Positions 42,645 through 51,714 of a DNA stretch of 64,000 nt are shown in pieces (position 1 is the first letter of the stretch; the number at the start of each line of letters is the position of its first letter). The position numbers and the translations under genes were made by a program. The DNA lies in assembly GCA_963832365.1 (NCBI GenBank), contig CAWHUL010000011.1, positions 62,001-126,000 on the forward strand, given 5' to 3'. Under the pieces are notes generated by a model that did no database searches, had not been told where the DNA came from, and saw nothing but the letters and a program-made list of their open reading frames with translations. Origin of the DNA: CAWBRT01 sp963832365 (GTDB lineage: Bacteria > Acidobacteriota > Terriglobia > Terriglobales > Acidobacteriaceae).

Positions 42645-44360
42645 GTGTTTACAAGGTATTTTGGATCGCGATGGCTACTTCCAATGCTGCTGTCTAGCCT
42701 GTTGATTGCCTCCGGCTTGGCACAGCAGACGACGTCCGCGCCAACCTCTCCCCCGTCCGACACTGCAGCTCCCGACAGCGCACGCTCAAAACAGAGTGAC
42801 AAAGAGGCGGCCAAGAAGGCCAAGGAAATGCAGCGGCAACGGATGAAGGAGTTGCAGGGGCCATTTAAGAAATGGATCAACGAGGATGTCCGCTGGATCA
42901 TTTCCCCTGAGGAGGAGTCCGCCTTTAAGCAGCTCGCCACCGATGAAGAGCGCGATCAGTTCATAGAGCAATTCTGGCAGCGCCGCGACCCCACGCCTGA
43001 CACCCTGGAAAACGAGTTCAAGGACGAGCACTACCGCCGCATTGCTTATGCCAACGAGCACTTCGCCGCCGGAACACCGGGCTGGCGGACGGATCGCGGT
43101 CGCATTTACATCGTCTGGGGCCCTGCGGATGAGATCGATTCCCACCCCGCCGGCGGGCAGTATCAACGCGCCATCTCGGAAGGTGGCGGTTCCACCTCGA
43201 CGTATCCCTTCGAACGCTGGCGCTATCGGTACCTGGAAGGCGTCGGGCAGGAAGTCACCATCGAGTTTGTGGACTCCTGCATGTGCAACGATTACCACAT
43301 CTCGATTGATCCGAACGAGAAGGATGCCCTGCTGCACACGCCGGGCGCCGGACTCACCATGTACGAACAGATGGGTATGGCCAGCAAGGTCGACCGCTTG
43401 ACCTCCACCAACCCGCTGAATTCGATGGGCGCGAATCGGCAGAACAGTCAGTTCGACAAGCTGACGACTTTGGCAAAGCTGAACGCGCCACCGCCGGTCA
43501 AGTTCAAGGATTTGCAGTCCGACGTTACTCACCGCATCACCTATAACCTCGTGCCGTTTGACGTCCGCGTCGATTACGCACGCATCACGGGCGACTCGGT
43601 GCTAACCCCAATCACCATCCAGATCAGAAACAAGGACATTACGTTTTCCGGCAAGGAAGGGATACAGCGCGGCAGCGTGAACATTTTTGGCAGGCTTAGC
43701 ACCCTGACCGGACGGGTTGCGCAGACCTTCGAGGACACCGTTGCCTTGGATGTTCCGACCGAACTGCTGCCGAAAACGCTCGAAAACGCGTCCGTCTACT
43801 GGCAGGCTCCCACGTTGCGTCCGGGGCGTTATAGGCTCGACATCATCGTGAAAGACGTGAATGGCGACCGCAAGGGGAGTTGGAGTAAAGGATTGCTGGT
43901 GCCGGAGTACGCCGAGGACAAACTGGCGTCCTCGTCGATGATTTTGGCCGATGTGATCGAGAAGGTTGGCACCAAGAGTGCGGGCGCGGGCCGATTCGTA
44001 ATTGGAAATACCAGGGTGCGTCCCCGCGTCGATTCCTCCGACGGCAAGCCGGCCAGCTTCAAACGCGACCAGCGGCTGAATCTCTGGATGCAGGTCTATA
44101 ACTTGGCGATCGACGGCACAACCAAGAAGCCCTCGGCCACGATTGAATACGACATCATCAATGCGCAGACCAACAAATCCGTGCTGCACACCGCGGAAAA
44201 GACGGAAGACATGGGCAGCAACGTGGGAGAGCAGCTAACTCTCCAGAAGTCGATGGCGCTCAACCAACTTGACCCCGGTCTTTACCGCTTCCAGGTCAAA
44301 ATTGACGACAACGTCGCCAAACAGTCCATCAATCCGTCAGCGCGATTTGCCGTCGAGTAG
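42645..44360 (+). CDS. GWxTD domain-containing secreted protein
   Basis: 571 residues from GTG 42645, with AGGAG 6 nt upstream. A signal peptide (LLPMLLSSLLIASGLAQQ) and a Ser/Thr/Lys-rich charged region are followed by the conserved KKWINEDVRWIISPEEE and the name-giving motif GWRTDRGRIYIVWGPADEID (about 145-165). The rest is beta-rich. The family is widespread in Acidobacteria and its function is unknown. The protein is presumably periplasmic or surface-exposed. The NtrY-like kinase gene begins 63 nt downstream, which could indicate a common regulon but not necessarily a shared function. Confidence 0.88.
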   Translation: MFTRYFGSRWLLPMLLSSLLIASGLAQQTTSAPTSPPSDTAAPDSARSKQSDKEAAKKAKEMQRQRMKELQGPFKKWINEDVRWIISPEEESAFKQLATDEERDQFIEQFWQRRDPTPDTLENEFKDEHYRRIAYANEHFAAGTPGWRTDRGRIYIVWGPADEIDSHPAGGQYQRAISEGGGSTSTYPFERWRYRYLEGVGQEVTIEFVDSCMCNDYHISIDPNEKDALLHTPGAGLTMYEQMGMASKVDRLTSTNPLNSMGANRQNSQFDKLTTLAKLNAPPPVKFKDLQSDVTHRITYNLVPFDVRVDYARITGDSVLTPITIQIRNKDITFSGKEGIQRGSVNIFGRLSTLTGRVAQTFEDTVALDVPTELLPKTLENASVYWQAPTLRPGRYRLDIIVKDVNGDRKGSWSKGLLVPEYAEDKLASSSMILADVIEKVGTKSAGAGRFVIGNTRVRPRVDSSDGKPASFKRDQRLNLWMQVYNLAIDGTTKKPSATIEYDIINAQTNKSVLHTAEKTEDMGSNVGEQLTLQKSMALNQLDPGLYRFQVKIDDNVAKQSINPSARFAVE

Positions 44361-44410
44361 CGGGCGCCTGAGAGACCGAGGCGCCACTCTGTCCGGTTTT
44401 GGGTGTTCGC

Positions 44411-44416
44411 TATAAT
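44411..44416 (+). promoter_or_regulatory. Candidate -10 box (TATAAT) of ntrY
   Basis: Consensus TATAAT ends 7 nt before the GTG at 44424. It lies in the short gap after the GWxTD gene and suggests a separate, leaderless transcript. Confidence 0.45.
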
Positions 44417-44423
44417 TCCAACA

Positions 44424-46700
44424 GTGCCCGACGAACCGAAGAGCCGCGAAGCTCGGCGCCGCCGGAAGAAGCTGATACTTCTGGGCGTTGGGATTTTTGT
44501 GCTGTTCACGATCGCGCTTCTCCAAGTCTCTTTCAACCTGACGTTTATACGCCCGGATACATTCGGTCAAACGCTGACGTTTGCGGCCTTCTCCGCCCTG
44601 ATTCTTGTCGGGTTGATTGCTCTCATCCTCGTCTTGATGCGGACGTTGATCAAGCTGTATGTGGAGCGGCAGACCGGTGTGCTCGGCTCAAAATTCCGCA
44701 CCAAGATGGTGTCAGGCGCACTGCTGTTGTCGTTGGGGCCGGTGATTGCACTGTTTTTTTTCTCCTACGGGCTGATGAACCGTTCGATCGACAAATGGTT
44801 TTCGCGTCCGGTGGAGGAGGTGCGCGAGCACACGGCCGAGGTGACGCAGCTTTTGACCAGCTATGCCGGTCAAAATGCGCTGAGCGAAGCACAAAGTATT
44901 GCGGCCTCGGCGGAGACCGGGCGCGCCTTCCAGACCGGAAAATTCGGTCCGCTGATGGTGGAGTTGCGCAGGCACGAGGCAACATTGCAGCAAGGCTTTG
45001 TGATTGTGCTGCTCGACGGACAGCCGGAAGCCAGCTTCCAGGCCCCCGACCTGTGGCCGGTCTTGAAGCGGAAGATTCCTTTGATGATGCCGGACGGGCA
45101 ATCTCGTTCGTTCACCTTGGGCGGGCAAGAGTATGTCGCGGGCAGTGCGAAGGCGGGCGAGCACGGGCGCATCCTGGTGGCGATGCCGCTGCCGGCCAAG
45201 TATTCGGCGGTGCTGAAGGAATTGGAGGCCAGCCAGCACCAATATGTCGCGCTGCGCAATGAGCGGAGACTGGTGCGGCGTACCTACATGCAACTGCTGC
45301 TGTTGTTGACATTGCTGGTGCTGTTTGCTTCCACCTGGTTTGCGCTGTCCCTGTCGAAGCTGGTGACGCGGCCGGTGCTGGCGCTGGCGCAGGCGACCAA
45401 GGAAATTTCCGAAGGGCGGCTGGATTACCGTGTCGAGGTGGCGGCGGGGGACGAGTTGGCCGATCTGGTGGTCTCGTTCAACCGCATGGCGGCCGAGTTG
45501 GAGAGCAATCGTTTGCAGATCGATTCCAGCCGCAAGGATCTGGCCAGCGCCTATGGAACGCTGGAAGCGCGCGGGCGGCACATGGAGACGATCCTGGAAA
45601 GCATCCCCACGGCGGTGCTTTCGTTGGACGCGGATGAGGCCGTCACGCATGTGAATGATGCGCTGATACGGCTGTTCCGGCCGCAGAGCGTGGAGCGCGC
45701 GGGCCGGACCGAAAAGCTGGCGCTCGCCGATTTCTTTCCCGTCGAATTTGTGGAGGAGTTGCGACGGCTGCTGCGCAAGGCCGATCGCATGGGCTCGACT
45801 TCCGCGCAAATGGAGATGGCGGCCGGCGCCACTACCCTGGTTTTGTCGGTAACGGCAGCCTCGATGAATACGCGCCGCAGCGGGCCGATTGCTCCTCGCC
45901 AGCGTCTCGGATATGTCATTGTATTCGAAGATCTTTCGGAGCTATTGCAAGCTCAGAAGCAGACGGCCTGGCGTGAAGTGGCGCGGCGAATTGCGCATGA
46001 GATCAAGAATCCGCTGACTCCGATAGCGCTTTCGGCGGAACGCATCCGTCGCCACCTCGTGCGCGGGACACCCGATGAATCCTCACAGAAGGTGATCGCC
46101 GGCTGTGCCGAGACCATTGCCAGTTCGGTGGAAACGGTGCGGCAACTGGTTGACGAGTTCTCGACGCTGGCACGTTTTCCCGCGGCACAACTGCGTCCCT
46201 TGGACCTGAATGCGGCGATTGTGGAGGCGCTGACGCAGTTCGACAGCCGTCTCGACGACATCAACGTCAGTACTTTTCTGGCGAAAGAACTGCCGCCGGT
46301 GATGGCGGATCCGGAAGCGATCAAACGCGTCATCTCCAACCTGGTGGACAACTCCGCCGAGGCAATGAGCGACGCATTGGTGCGTGATCTGGTGATTTCA
46401 ACCGCGCTGCTGGGCGTCAGGGAGATGGTTGAGCTGTCGGTAGCCGATACCGGTCACGGGGTGACTTCCGAAGTGAAGGAAAGGCTGTTCATGCCCTACT
46501 TCTCGACCAAGCAGCGCGGGACCGGGCTTGGCCTGGCGATCGTGGCAAGGATTGTCGAAGACCACCACGGCACCATACGCGTCGAGGAAAACCGGCCCGT
46601 GGGCGCACGCTTCGTGATTGAGCTGCCGGTTGCCGCCGAAGCGGAGCGTTCCGGCAATCAAGAGCCCGACGCAGCGACCGCGAGCGAGACTGTCTCCTGA
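44424..46700 (+). CDS. ntrY: NtrY-like sensor histidine kinase
   Basis: 758 residues from GTG 44424. Three N-terminal membrane segments (about 18-110) and an extracytoplasmic sensor region precede a fourth segment near 295, a HAMP domain (LSKLVTRPVLALAQATKEIS), a PAS-like domain (about 385-500), the HisKA helix with phospho-acceptor in RRIAHEIKNPLTPIALS, and HATPase boxes (NLVDNSAEAM, DTGHGV, GTGLGLAIV). The architecture and the KNPLTPI variant fit NtrY. Its likely partner is the NtrX-like regulator at 10835-12187, which is unlinked. The ligand is not evident. Calling it ntrY is by similarity. Confidence 0.85.
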   Translation: MPDEPKSREARRRRKKLILLGVGIFVLFTIALLQVSFNLTFIRPDTFGQTLTFAAFSALILVGLIALILVLMRTLIKLYVERQTGVLGSKFRTKMVSGALLLSLGPVIALFFFSYGLMNRSIDKWFSRPVEEVREHTAEVTQLLTSYAGQNALSEAQSIAASAETGRAFQTGKFGPLMVELRRHEATLQQGFVIVLLDGQPEASFQAPDLWPVLKRKIPLMMPDGQSRSFTLGGQEYVAGSAKAGEHGRILVAMPLPAKYSAVLKELEASQHQYVALRNERRLVRRTYMQLLLLLTLLVLFASTWFALSLSKLVTRPVLALAQATKEISEGRLDYRVEVAAGDELADLVVSFNRMAAELESNRLQIDSSRKDLASAYGTLEARGRHMETILESIPTAVLSLDADEAVTHVNDALIRLFRPQSVERAGRTEKLALADFFPVEFVEELRRLLRKADRMGSTSAQMEMAAGATTLVLSVTAASMNTRRSGPIAPRQRLGYVIVFEDLSELLQAQKQTAWREVARRIAHEIKNPLTPIALSAERIRRHLVRGTPDESSQKVIAGCAETIASSVETVRQLVDEFSTLARFPAAQLRPLDLNAAIVEALTQFDSRLDDINVSTFLAKELPPVMADPEAIKRVISNLVDNSAEAMSDALVRDLVISTALLGVREMVELSVADTGHGVTSEVKERLFMPYFSTKQRGTGLGLAIVARIVEDHHGTIRVEENRPVGARFVIELPVAAEAERSGNQEPDAATASETVS

Positions 46701-46763
46701 ACCAGTGATTCAACCGCGCTACGATGAACGAGACGCGCAGCGTGGACACATGGGCTCTTCGTT

Positions 46764-46800
46764 TCCCACATTAGCCAACGGCGGGCAAATGTGCGCCACC
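46764..46800. repeat. Hairpin repeat, CATT/AATG class, inverted
   Basis: CCCACATTAGCCAACGGCGG followed by GCAAATGTGCGCCACC, the reverse orientation of the copy at 1529. It lies between ntrY and the gcv promoter. Confidence 0.65.
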
Positions 46801-46817
46801 TAGGCCTGTGCGCGACG

Positions 46818-46846
46818 TTGACCCGTCCCCGACCGCGTGTTAAGGT
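46818..46846 (+). promoter_or_regulatory. Possible sigma70 promoter of the gcv operon
   Basis: TTGACC and TAAGGT are separated by 17 nt, with a leader of about 35 nt. No glycine riboswitch is recognisable between this and gcvT. Confidence 0.4.
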
Positions 46847-46889
46847 ACAAAGTTCTACAGCTCAAGACATTTTACGTGTGAAGGATTCC

Positions 46890-48044
46890 ATGGCTCTCAG
46901 CTCTGAGGCTGCATCCGTTCGCAAGACCGCCCTCAACGCCGTACACCGGCAGATGGGCGCGAAGATGGTCGAATTCAACGGTTGGGACATGCCGGTCGAG
47001 TATCCCAAAGCCGGCGGACTCGTGGCCGAGCACATGGCGGTTCGCAACAGCGTAGGTATCTTTGACGTCAGTCACATGGGCGACATCCGGGTTGCCGGCC
47101 CAGACGCGCTGCCGGCGATCCAGAAGATGACCATGAACGACGCCTCGCGGTTGGTCATCGGCCAGGCGCACTACTCGGCGCTGCTGTATCCGGAGGGGAC
47201 GTTCGTCGACGACGTTATCGTCCATCGCATGGGCGAAGACGACTTTCTGCTGGTGATCAACGCCGGCAACAACGCCAAGGATTACGATTGGGTGCAGCGG
47301 CAGGCAAAAGGGTTCAAGTGCACGGTCGAGAACCTGAGCGATAACTTCACCCAGATTGCCATCCAGGGGCCGAACGCCGTCAAGGTCTTGCAGAAGCTGA
47401 CCGACGCGGATCTTTCGAAGGTGAAGTTTTACTGGTTCACCTACGGGAAAGTGTGCGGCCTCGCCAACACGCTGATTGCGCGCACCGGCTACACCGCCGA
47501 AGACGGTTTTGAGATTTACATTCCTTCCGATGTTGCAACCAGCGCCCGGGTGTGGAACGAGATCGTGGCGGCGGGCAGGGAATTCAACCTGCTGGCCTGC
47601 GGACTCGGGGCGCGCAACACGCTGCGGCTGGAAGGCGCGCTGTCGCTCTACGGGCACGAAATCTCCGACAGCATTACCGCCTGGGAGGCCCGGCTGGATC
47701 GCTTCCTGAAGATGGAGAAGGGCGAGTTCACCGGACGCCCCGCACTTGAAAAGCAGAAGGCGGAGGGTCTGAAGCGCATGCTGGTCGGACTGGAACCGGT
47801 CGAGCGCGGCATTCCGCGCGACGGCTACAAGGTATTCGATCTGGCGGGCGGCGAGATCGGTTTCGTCACCAGCGGTTCGCCCGCGCCGTTTCTCAAGAAG
47901 AATGTGTCGCTGGCCTACGTGCCGGTCGCCATGTCGGCCCCCGGGAGCGAGGTAGCGGTGGAGATTCGCGGACAAAAAGTGAAGTGCAAGGTCATTCCGA
48001 CGCCGTTTTATAAGCGTCCGAAAGCGGAGAGCAAGAAGACGTAG
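46890..48044 (+). CDS. gcvT: Glycine cleavage system T protein (aminomethyltransferase)
   Basis: 384 residues from the ATG at 46890, which follows AAGGA. Typical motifs are MVEFNGWDMPVEYPKAGGLV, GIFDVSHMGDIRV, ARTGYTAEDGFEIYIPSD and the folate-site region RNTLRLEGALSLYGHEI. The C-terminal GCV_T_C domain ends near YKRPK. It transfers the aminomethyl carbon to tetrahydrofolate and releases ammonia. It is the first gene of gcvT-gcvH-gcvPA-gcvPB. The longer open frame upstream runs through a repeat and is not coding. Confidence 0.96.
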   Translation: MALSSEAASVRKTALNAVHRQMGAKMVEFNGWDMPVEYPKAGGLVAEHMAVRNSVGIFDVSHMGDIRVAGPDALPAIQKMTMNDASRLVIGQAHYSALLYPEGTFVDDVIVHRMGEDDFLLVINAGNNAKDYDWVQRQAKGFKCTVENLSDNFTQIAIQGPNAVKVLQKLTDADLSKVKFYWFTYGKVCGLANTLIARTGYTAEDGFEIYIPSDVATSARVWNEIVAAGREFNLLACGLGARNTLRLEGALSLYGHEISDSITAWEARLDRFLKMEKGEFTGRPALEKQKAEGLKRMLVGLEPVERGIPRDGYKVFDLAGGEIGFVTSGSPAPFLKKNVSLAYVPVAMSAPGSEVAVEIRGQKVKCKVIPTPFYKRPKAESKKT

Positions 48045-48060
48045 TGTATCGGTTTCAAGA

Positions 48061-48121
48061 TGTCATTCTGAGCGTGCGAAGTACATAGATTCTTCGCTCG
48101 CTACGCTTGCTCAGAATGACA
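48061..48121. repeat. Compact paired TGTCATTCTGAGC repeat
   Basis: TGTCATTCTGAGCGTGCGAA and TTGCTCAGAATGACA are inverted arms with only about 25 nt between. It lies between gcvT and gcvH inside the operon. Confidence 0.7.
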
Positions 48122-48180
48122 CTTCAAGAGTTGAGGGCTTCCGCCCTGTCGTACACGCCATTTCAGGGGAGAGAGCAGGT

Positions 48181-48564
48181 ATGGCTTACCCGTCCGATTT
48201 TAAGTACACAAAAGAGCACGAGTGGATCAAGGTTGATGGCGCCGCAGCCACCATTGGCATCACCGATCACGCCCAGAATTCGCTGGGCGACATCGTGTTC
48301 GTCGAGCTTCCCAACCCTGGCAAGGAGATTGAACAGGGCAAGTCGTTTGGCACGGTCGAGTCGGTGAAGGCCGTCTCCGATCTTTACGCGCCCGTCAGCG
48401 GCACCGTGACCGAGATCAATCAGGAACTGGCTACAGCGCCGGAAAAGGTCAACCAGGACGCGCACACGGCCTGGATGGTTAAGATCACGGTGAAGAACCC
48501 AGCCGAGTTGAATGCGCTGTTGTCGAGCGCCGACTACGAGAAGTTCGTCGCCGAAGAGCACTGA
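48181..48564 (+). CDS. gcvH: Glycine cleavage system H protein
   Basis: 127 residues, normal length. The lipoyl-attachment Lys lies in the motif GTVESVKAVSDLYAPVSG, and the start FKYTKEHEWIKVDG and GITDHAQNSLGDIVFVELP are standard. It shuttles the aminomethyl group between the P and T proteins. The ATG at 48181 has GAGAGAGCAGGT upstream. It is separated from gcvT by 136 nt containing a repeat and from gcvPA by about 200 nt without a recognised gene. Confidence 0.97.
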   Translation: MAYPSDFKYTKEHEWIKVDGAAATIGITDHAQNSLGDIVFVELPNPGKEIEQGKSFGTVESVKAVSDLYAPVSGTVTEINQELATAPEKVNQDAHTAWMVKITVKNPAELNALLSSADYEKFVAEEH

Positions 48565-48762
48565 TCTCCGCATCGGGGTTTACACCCCAGCGCGGATTCG
48601 GGACGCAAAAATTCAATCGGAACTTGCCAGCCGGTCGCGGCAGGCAATTCCTTTCCGGCGGCGAACGGATCTCGCCATCGGGCCTTCGGCAAGCGCGCCG
48701 GTTGCGCGTGCCGGGCCAGGATGGCGGTCGTGCTCAGTCGCCGAGACAGGCAGCAAAATTCA

Positions 48763-50085
48763 ATGCGCTATCTTCCAAATTCCAATCATGATCGCGAACT
48801 GATGCTGCGCGCGATCGGCGTGCGCTCGGTCGATGAGCTGTTCGCGCCGATCCCAGAGCAATTCCGCCTCAAGCGCGACCTGAAGATTCCGCCGCAGAAG
48901 TCGGAATCGGAAATCGTCGAGTGGTTTCGCGCTCGGGCAGCGGAGACCGGTCATGGCTACGCCATGTTCCTCGGGGCCGGAGCCTATAACCACTACCGCC
49001 CGGTGGTGATCGACGCGCTGATTTCACGCGGCGAGTTCTTTACGGCCTACACGCCGTATCAGCCGGAAATCGCGCAGGGAACGCTACAGGCGATCTTCGA
49101 GTTCCAGAGCATGATCTGCGAGCTGACCGGCATGGAAGTCGCAAACGCCTCCATGTACGACGGTTCGACCGCATCGGCCGAGGCGCTGATGATGGCGATG
49201 CGCGTGACCGGACGCGGCTCGTCGCTGGTGGCGCGCAGCGTGCATCCGGAGTACCGCGAGGTGATCCGCACCTATGCCCGGTACCAGGGTCTGCCGGTGA
49301 GGGAAGTCGGCTTCGGCGATAACGGACGCGTCGATTTGGCCGCTCTGAAGAAGGCGCTCACGCCGGAAGTCGCGTGCCTGCTCATCCAGTCGCCGAACTT
49401 CTTCGGCACCATTGAAGATGTCGCCGAGCTGGCCGAGATGGTGCATAAGAATGGATCGCTGCTGGTGGTTTCCATCGCCGAGGCGCTTTCGCTGGGTGTG
49501 GTGAAGCCGCCGGTGGAGGCCGACATCGTTGCCATGGAGGCGCAATCGTTCGGCATTCCGATGGGCTTCGGCGGCCCTTATGCCGGCGTCATCGGCACCA
49601 AGGAACGTTTCGTTCGCCAGATTCCGGGCCGCCTCGTCGGCGAAACCCGCGACAAGAACGGCAAGCGCGGATTCGTGCTGACGCTTTCCACCCGCGAGCA
49701 ACACATCCGGCGTGAAAAAGCGACTTCCAATATCTGCACCAACCAGGCGCTCGTCGCGCTCATGGCGAACATCTTCATGTGCATTTATGGCCGCCAGGGC
49801 ATCAAGGAGCTGGCCAAACAGAACCTGGCGAAGGCCGCCTACGCCCGGCAGCAGTTCGCCAAAGGCAGCAAGATTCTGTTCGAGGGTGCGCCGCGATTCA
49901 ATGAATTCGTCGTACAAACGAAAGAGGACCCCTACGTCATCTCCCATCGGCTGGCCGACAAGCAGATTATTGGGGGCTTTCCGCTCATCAAGTTTTATCC
50001 CGAGCTGGGCAATGCCGCCGTCTGGTGCTGCACGGAGTTGAATACGCGAGCGCAAATCGATCTCGCCAGCGGGGAGGTGCGCTAA
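48763..50085 (+). CDS. gcvPA: Glycine dehydrogenase (decarboxylating) subunit 1
   Basis: 440 residues from the ATG at 48763 (MRYLPNSNHDRELMLRAIGV, the family start). It carries GYAMFLGAGAYNHYRPVVID, TAYTPYQPEIAQGTLQAIFE and the MYDGSTASAEALMMAMR segment. This is the non-PLP-lysine half of the split P protein; it pairs with gcvPB to decarboxylate glycine using pyridoxal phosphate. The stop overlaps the gcvPB start by 1 nt (TAATG). The ribosome binding site is weak, and the frame is open upstream to 48721. Confidence 0.95.
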   Translation: MRYLPNSNHDRELMLRAIGVRSVDELFAPIPEQFRLKRDLKIPPQKSESEIVEWFRARAAETGHGYAMFLGAGAYNHYRPVVIDALISRGEFFTAYTPYQPEIAQGTLQAIFEFQSMICELTGMEVANASMYDGSTASAEALMMAMRVTGRGSSLVARSVHPEYREVIRTYARYQGLPVREVGFGDNGRVDLAALKKALTPEVACLLIQSPNFFGTIEDVAELAEMVHKNGSLLVVSIAEALSLGVVKPPVEADIVAMEAQSFGIPMGFGGPYAGVIGTKERFVRQIPGRLVGETRDKNGKRGFVLTLSTREQHIRREKATSNICTNQALVALMANIFMCIYGRQGIKELAKQNLAKAAYARQQFAKGSKILFEGAPRFNEFVVQTKEDPYVISHRLADKQIIGGFPLIKFYPELGNAAVWCCTELNTRAQIDLASGEVR

Positions 50086-51596
50086 TGGGGAACGACAAGA
50101 TCACCAAAGCTACCACGCACATCAGCCAGAATGAGGGGCTGATCTTCGAGAAGTCGTCGCCGGGGAAGAAAGCCTATCGGCTGGCGCCGCTCGATGTTCC
50201 TGAAGTCGACGAGCAGCAATTGCTCGGCAAGGCCGCGCGCCAGGACCTTGGCAACATGCCGGAGGTGAGCGAGGTGGAGGTGATTCGCCACTTCACCCGC
50301 ATGTCCACCTGGAATTACGCGGTCGACCACGGCATGTATCCGCTGGGCTCCTGCACCATGAAGTACAACCCGCGGGTGAACGAGTTTGTCTCGCGGCTTG
50401 ACGGGCTGGCCAACGCGCATCCTTATCAGCCGGAGAAAGCCTCGCAGGGCGCGCTGCGAATCCTGAAGACGCTCTCCGAGCAGCTCATTGAAATTACCGG
50501 CATGGACGCCATCACGCTGCAACCCGCGGCGGGAGCGCACGGCGAGCTTACGGGCATTATGCTTATGCGCGCCTGTCTGGAATCGAGGGGAGATGCGCGC
50601 AAGAAAATCCTGATTCCCGATTCCGCGCACGGCACCAATCCGGCGACCGCGGCCATGGCCGGATATCAGGTCGAAAATCTCAGGTCCAACCAGCAAGGCC
50701 AGGTCGAACTCTCGGCGCTTGAGGCGCAGATGAATCAGGACGTGGCCGGGCTGATGCTGACGAATCCGAACACGCTCGGCGTCTTCGATCAGCAGATCGG
50801 CAGAATCGCCGAGATCCTGCACGCCAAAGGCGGCCTGCTATACATGGACGGCGCCAACATGAACGCCCTGGTCGGCAAGACGCGTCCGGGCGACTTCGGC
50901 GTCGACGTGATGCACCTGAACCTGCACAAGACTTTCTCCACCCCGCACGGCGGCGGCGGTCCGGGGTCAGGACCGGTGGCCTGCAAGAAATTCATGGAGC
51001 CCTTCCTGCCGGTTCCGGTGGTCGTAGAGCGCGCAGATGGCATGCTTGGCTTCGAATACAACCGCCCGCAATCCATTGGCCGCGTACGCATGTTCTACGG
51101 CAACTTCGGCATGCTGGTGCGGGCGCTGGCCTACATCATGGCCAACGGTCCCGACGGCCTGCGGCAGACCACTGAAGACGCCGTGCTCAACGCCAACTAC
51201 ATCCGCAAGCAACTGGAATCCAGTTACGACCTGCCCTACAAGACGCCAAGCATGCACGAAGTGGTGTTCAGCGACAGGCTGCAACAGCAGAACGGCGTCA
51301 GGACCGGGGACATCGCCAAGCGCCTCATCGACTACGGCTTCCATCCGTATACTGTGTCGTTCCCGATGGTGGTACACGGCGCGCTGATGATCGAGCCGAC
51401 GGAGAGCGAATCGAAAGAGGAGCTCGACTACTTCATCGACGCCATGAAAGCCATCGCCGAGGAATGCGAGAAAGAGCCGCAGACGGTGCTGAACGCACCG
51501 CACAATACGCGCGTCTCGCGCTTCGACGAGGTGACGGCGGCCCGCAAGCCGGTACTGCGTTGGAAGCCGCAACAGGCGAAGACGGCGGCGGAATAG
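50085..51596 (+). CDS. gcvPB: Glycine dehydrogenase (decarboxylating) subunit 2
   Basis: 503 residues from the ATG at 50085 with GGGGAGGTG before it. The PLP-binding Lys lies in VDVMHLNLHKTFSTPHGGGG; MYPLGSCTMKYNPRVNE and LQPAAGAHGELTGIMLMRA are further family motifs. It forms the P protein of the glycine cleavage system with gcvPA. It is the last gene of the operon; hairpin repeat DNA follows. Confidence 0.96.
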   Translation: MGNDKITKATTHISQNEGLIFEKSSPGKKAYRLAPLDVPEVDEQQLLGKAARQDLGNMPEVSEVEVIRHFTRMSTWNYAVDHGMYPLGSCTMKYNPRVNEFVSRLDGLANAHPYQPEKASQGALRILKTLSEQLIEITGMDAITLQPAAGAHGELTGIMLMRACLESRGDARKKILIPDSAHGTNPATAAMAGYQVENLRSNQQGQVELSALEAQMNQDVAGLMLTNPNTLGVFDQQIGRIAEILHAKGGLLYMDGANMNALVGKTRPGDFGVDVMHLNLHKTFSTPHGGGGPGSGPVACKKFMEPFLPVPVVVERADGMLGFEYNRPQSIGRVRMFYGNFGMLVRALAYIMANGPDGLRQTTEDAVLNANYIRKQLESSYDLPYKTPSMHEVVFSDRLQQQNGVRTGDIAKRLIDYGFHPYTVSFPMVVHGALMIEPTESESKEELDYFIDAMKAIAEECEKEPQTVLNAPHNTRVSRFDEVTAARKPVLRWKPQQAKTAAE

Positions 51597-51617
51597 AGCG
51601 TAGGCTGGACAAGAGTA

Positions 51618-51661
51618 CCCAGGTTAGCGCCGAAAAACGCGGCGCTGAACCTGGGGCACCC
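51618..51661. repeat. Hairpin repeat, GGTT/AACC class, inverted
   Basis: CCCAGGTTAGCGCCG and CGGCGCTGAACCTGGGGCAC pair, giving a longer inner stem (AGCGCCG with CGGCGCT). Related copies lie at 55248 and 57668. Confidence 0.7.
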
Positions 51662-51714
51662 GGCGTTCTCACCACTTATACGCGCATTTCTTAGAACCAT
51701 AACAGCGTTTGCAG

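Noticed and set aside
46700..46890. Glycine riboswitch in front of gcvT
   Set aside because: None of the conserved aptamer core sequences was found. The stretch holds a hairpin repeat and a plausible promoter only.
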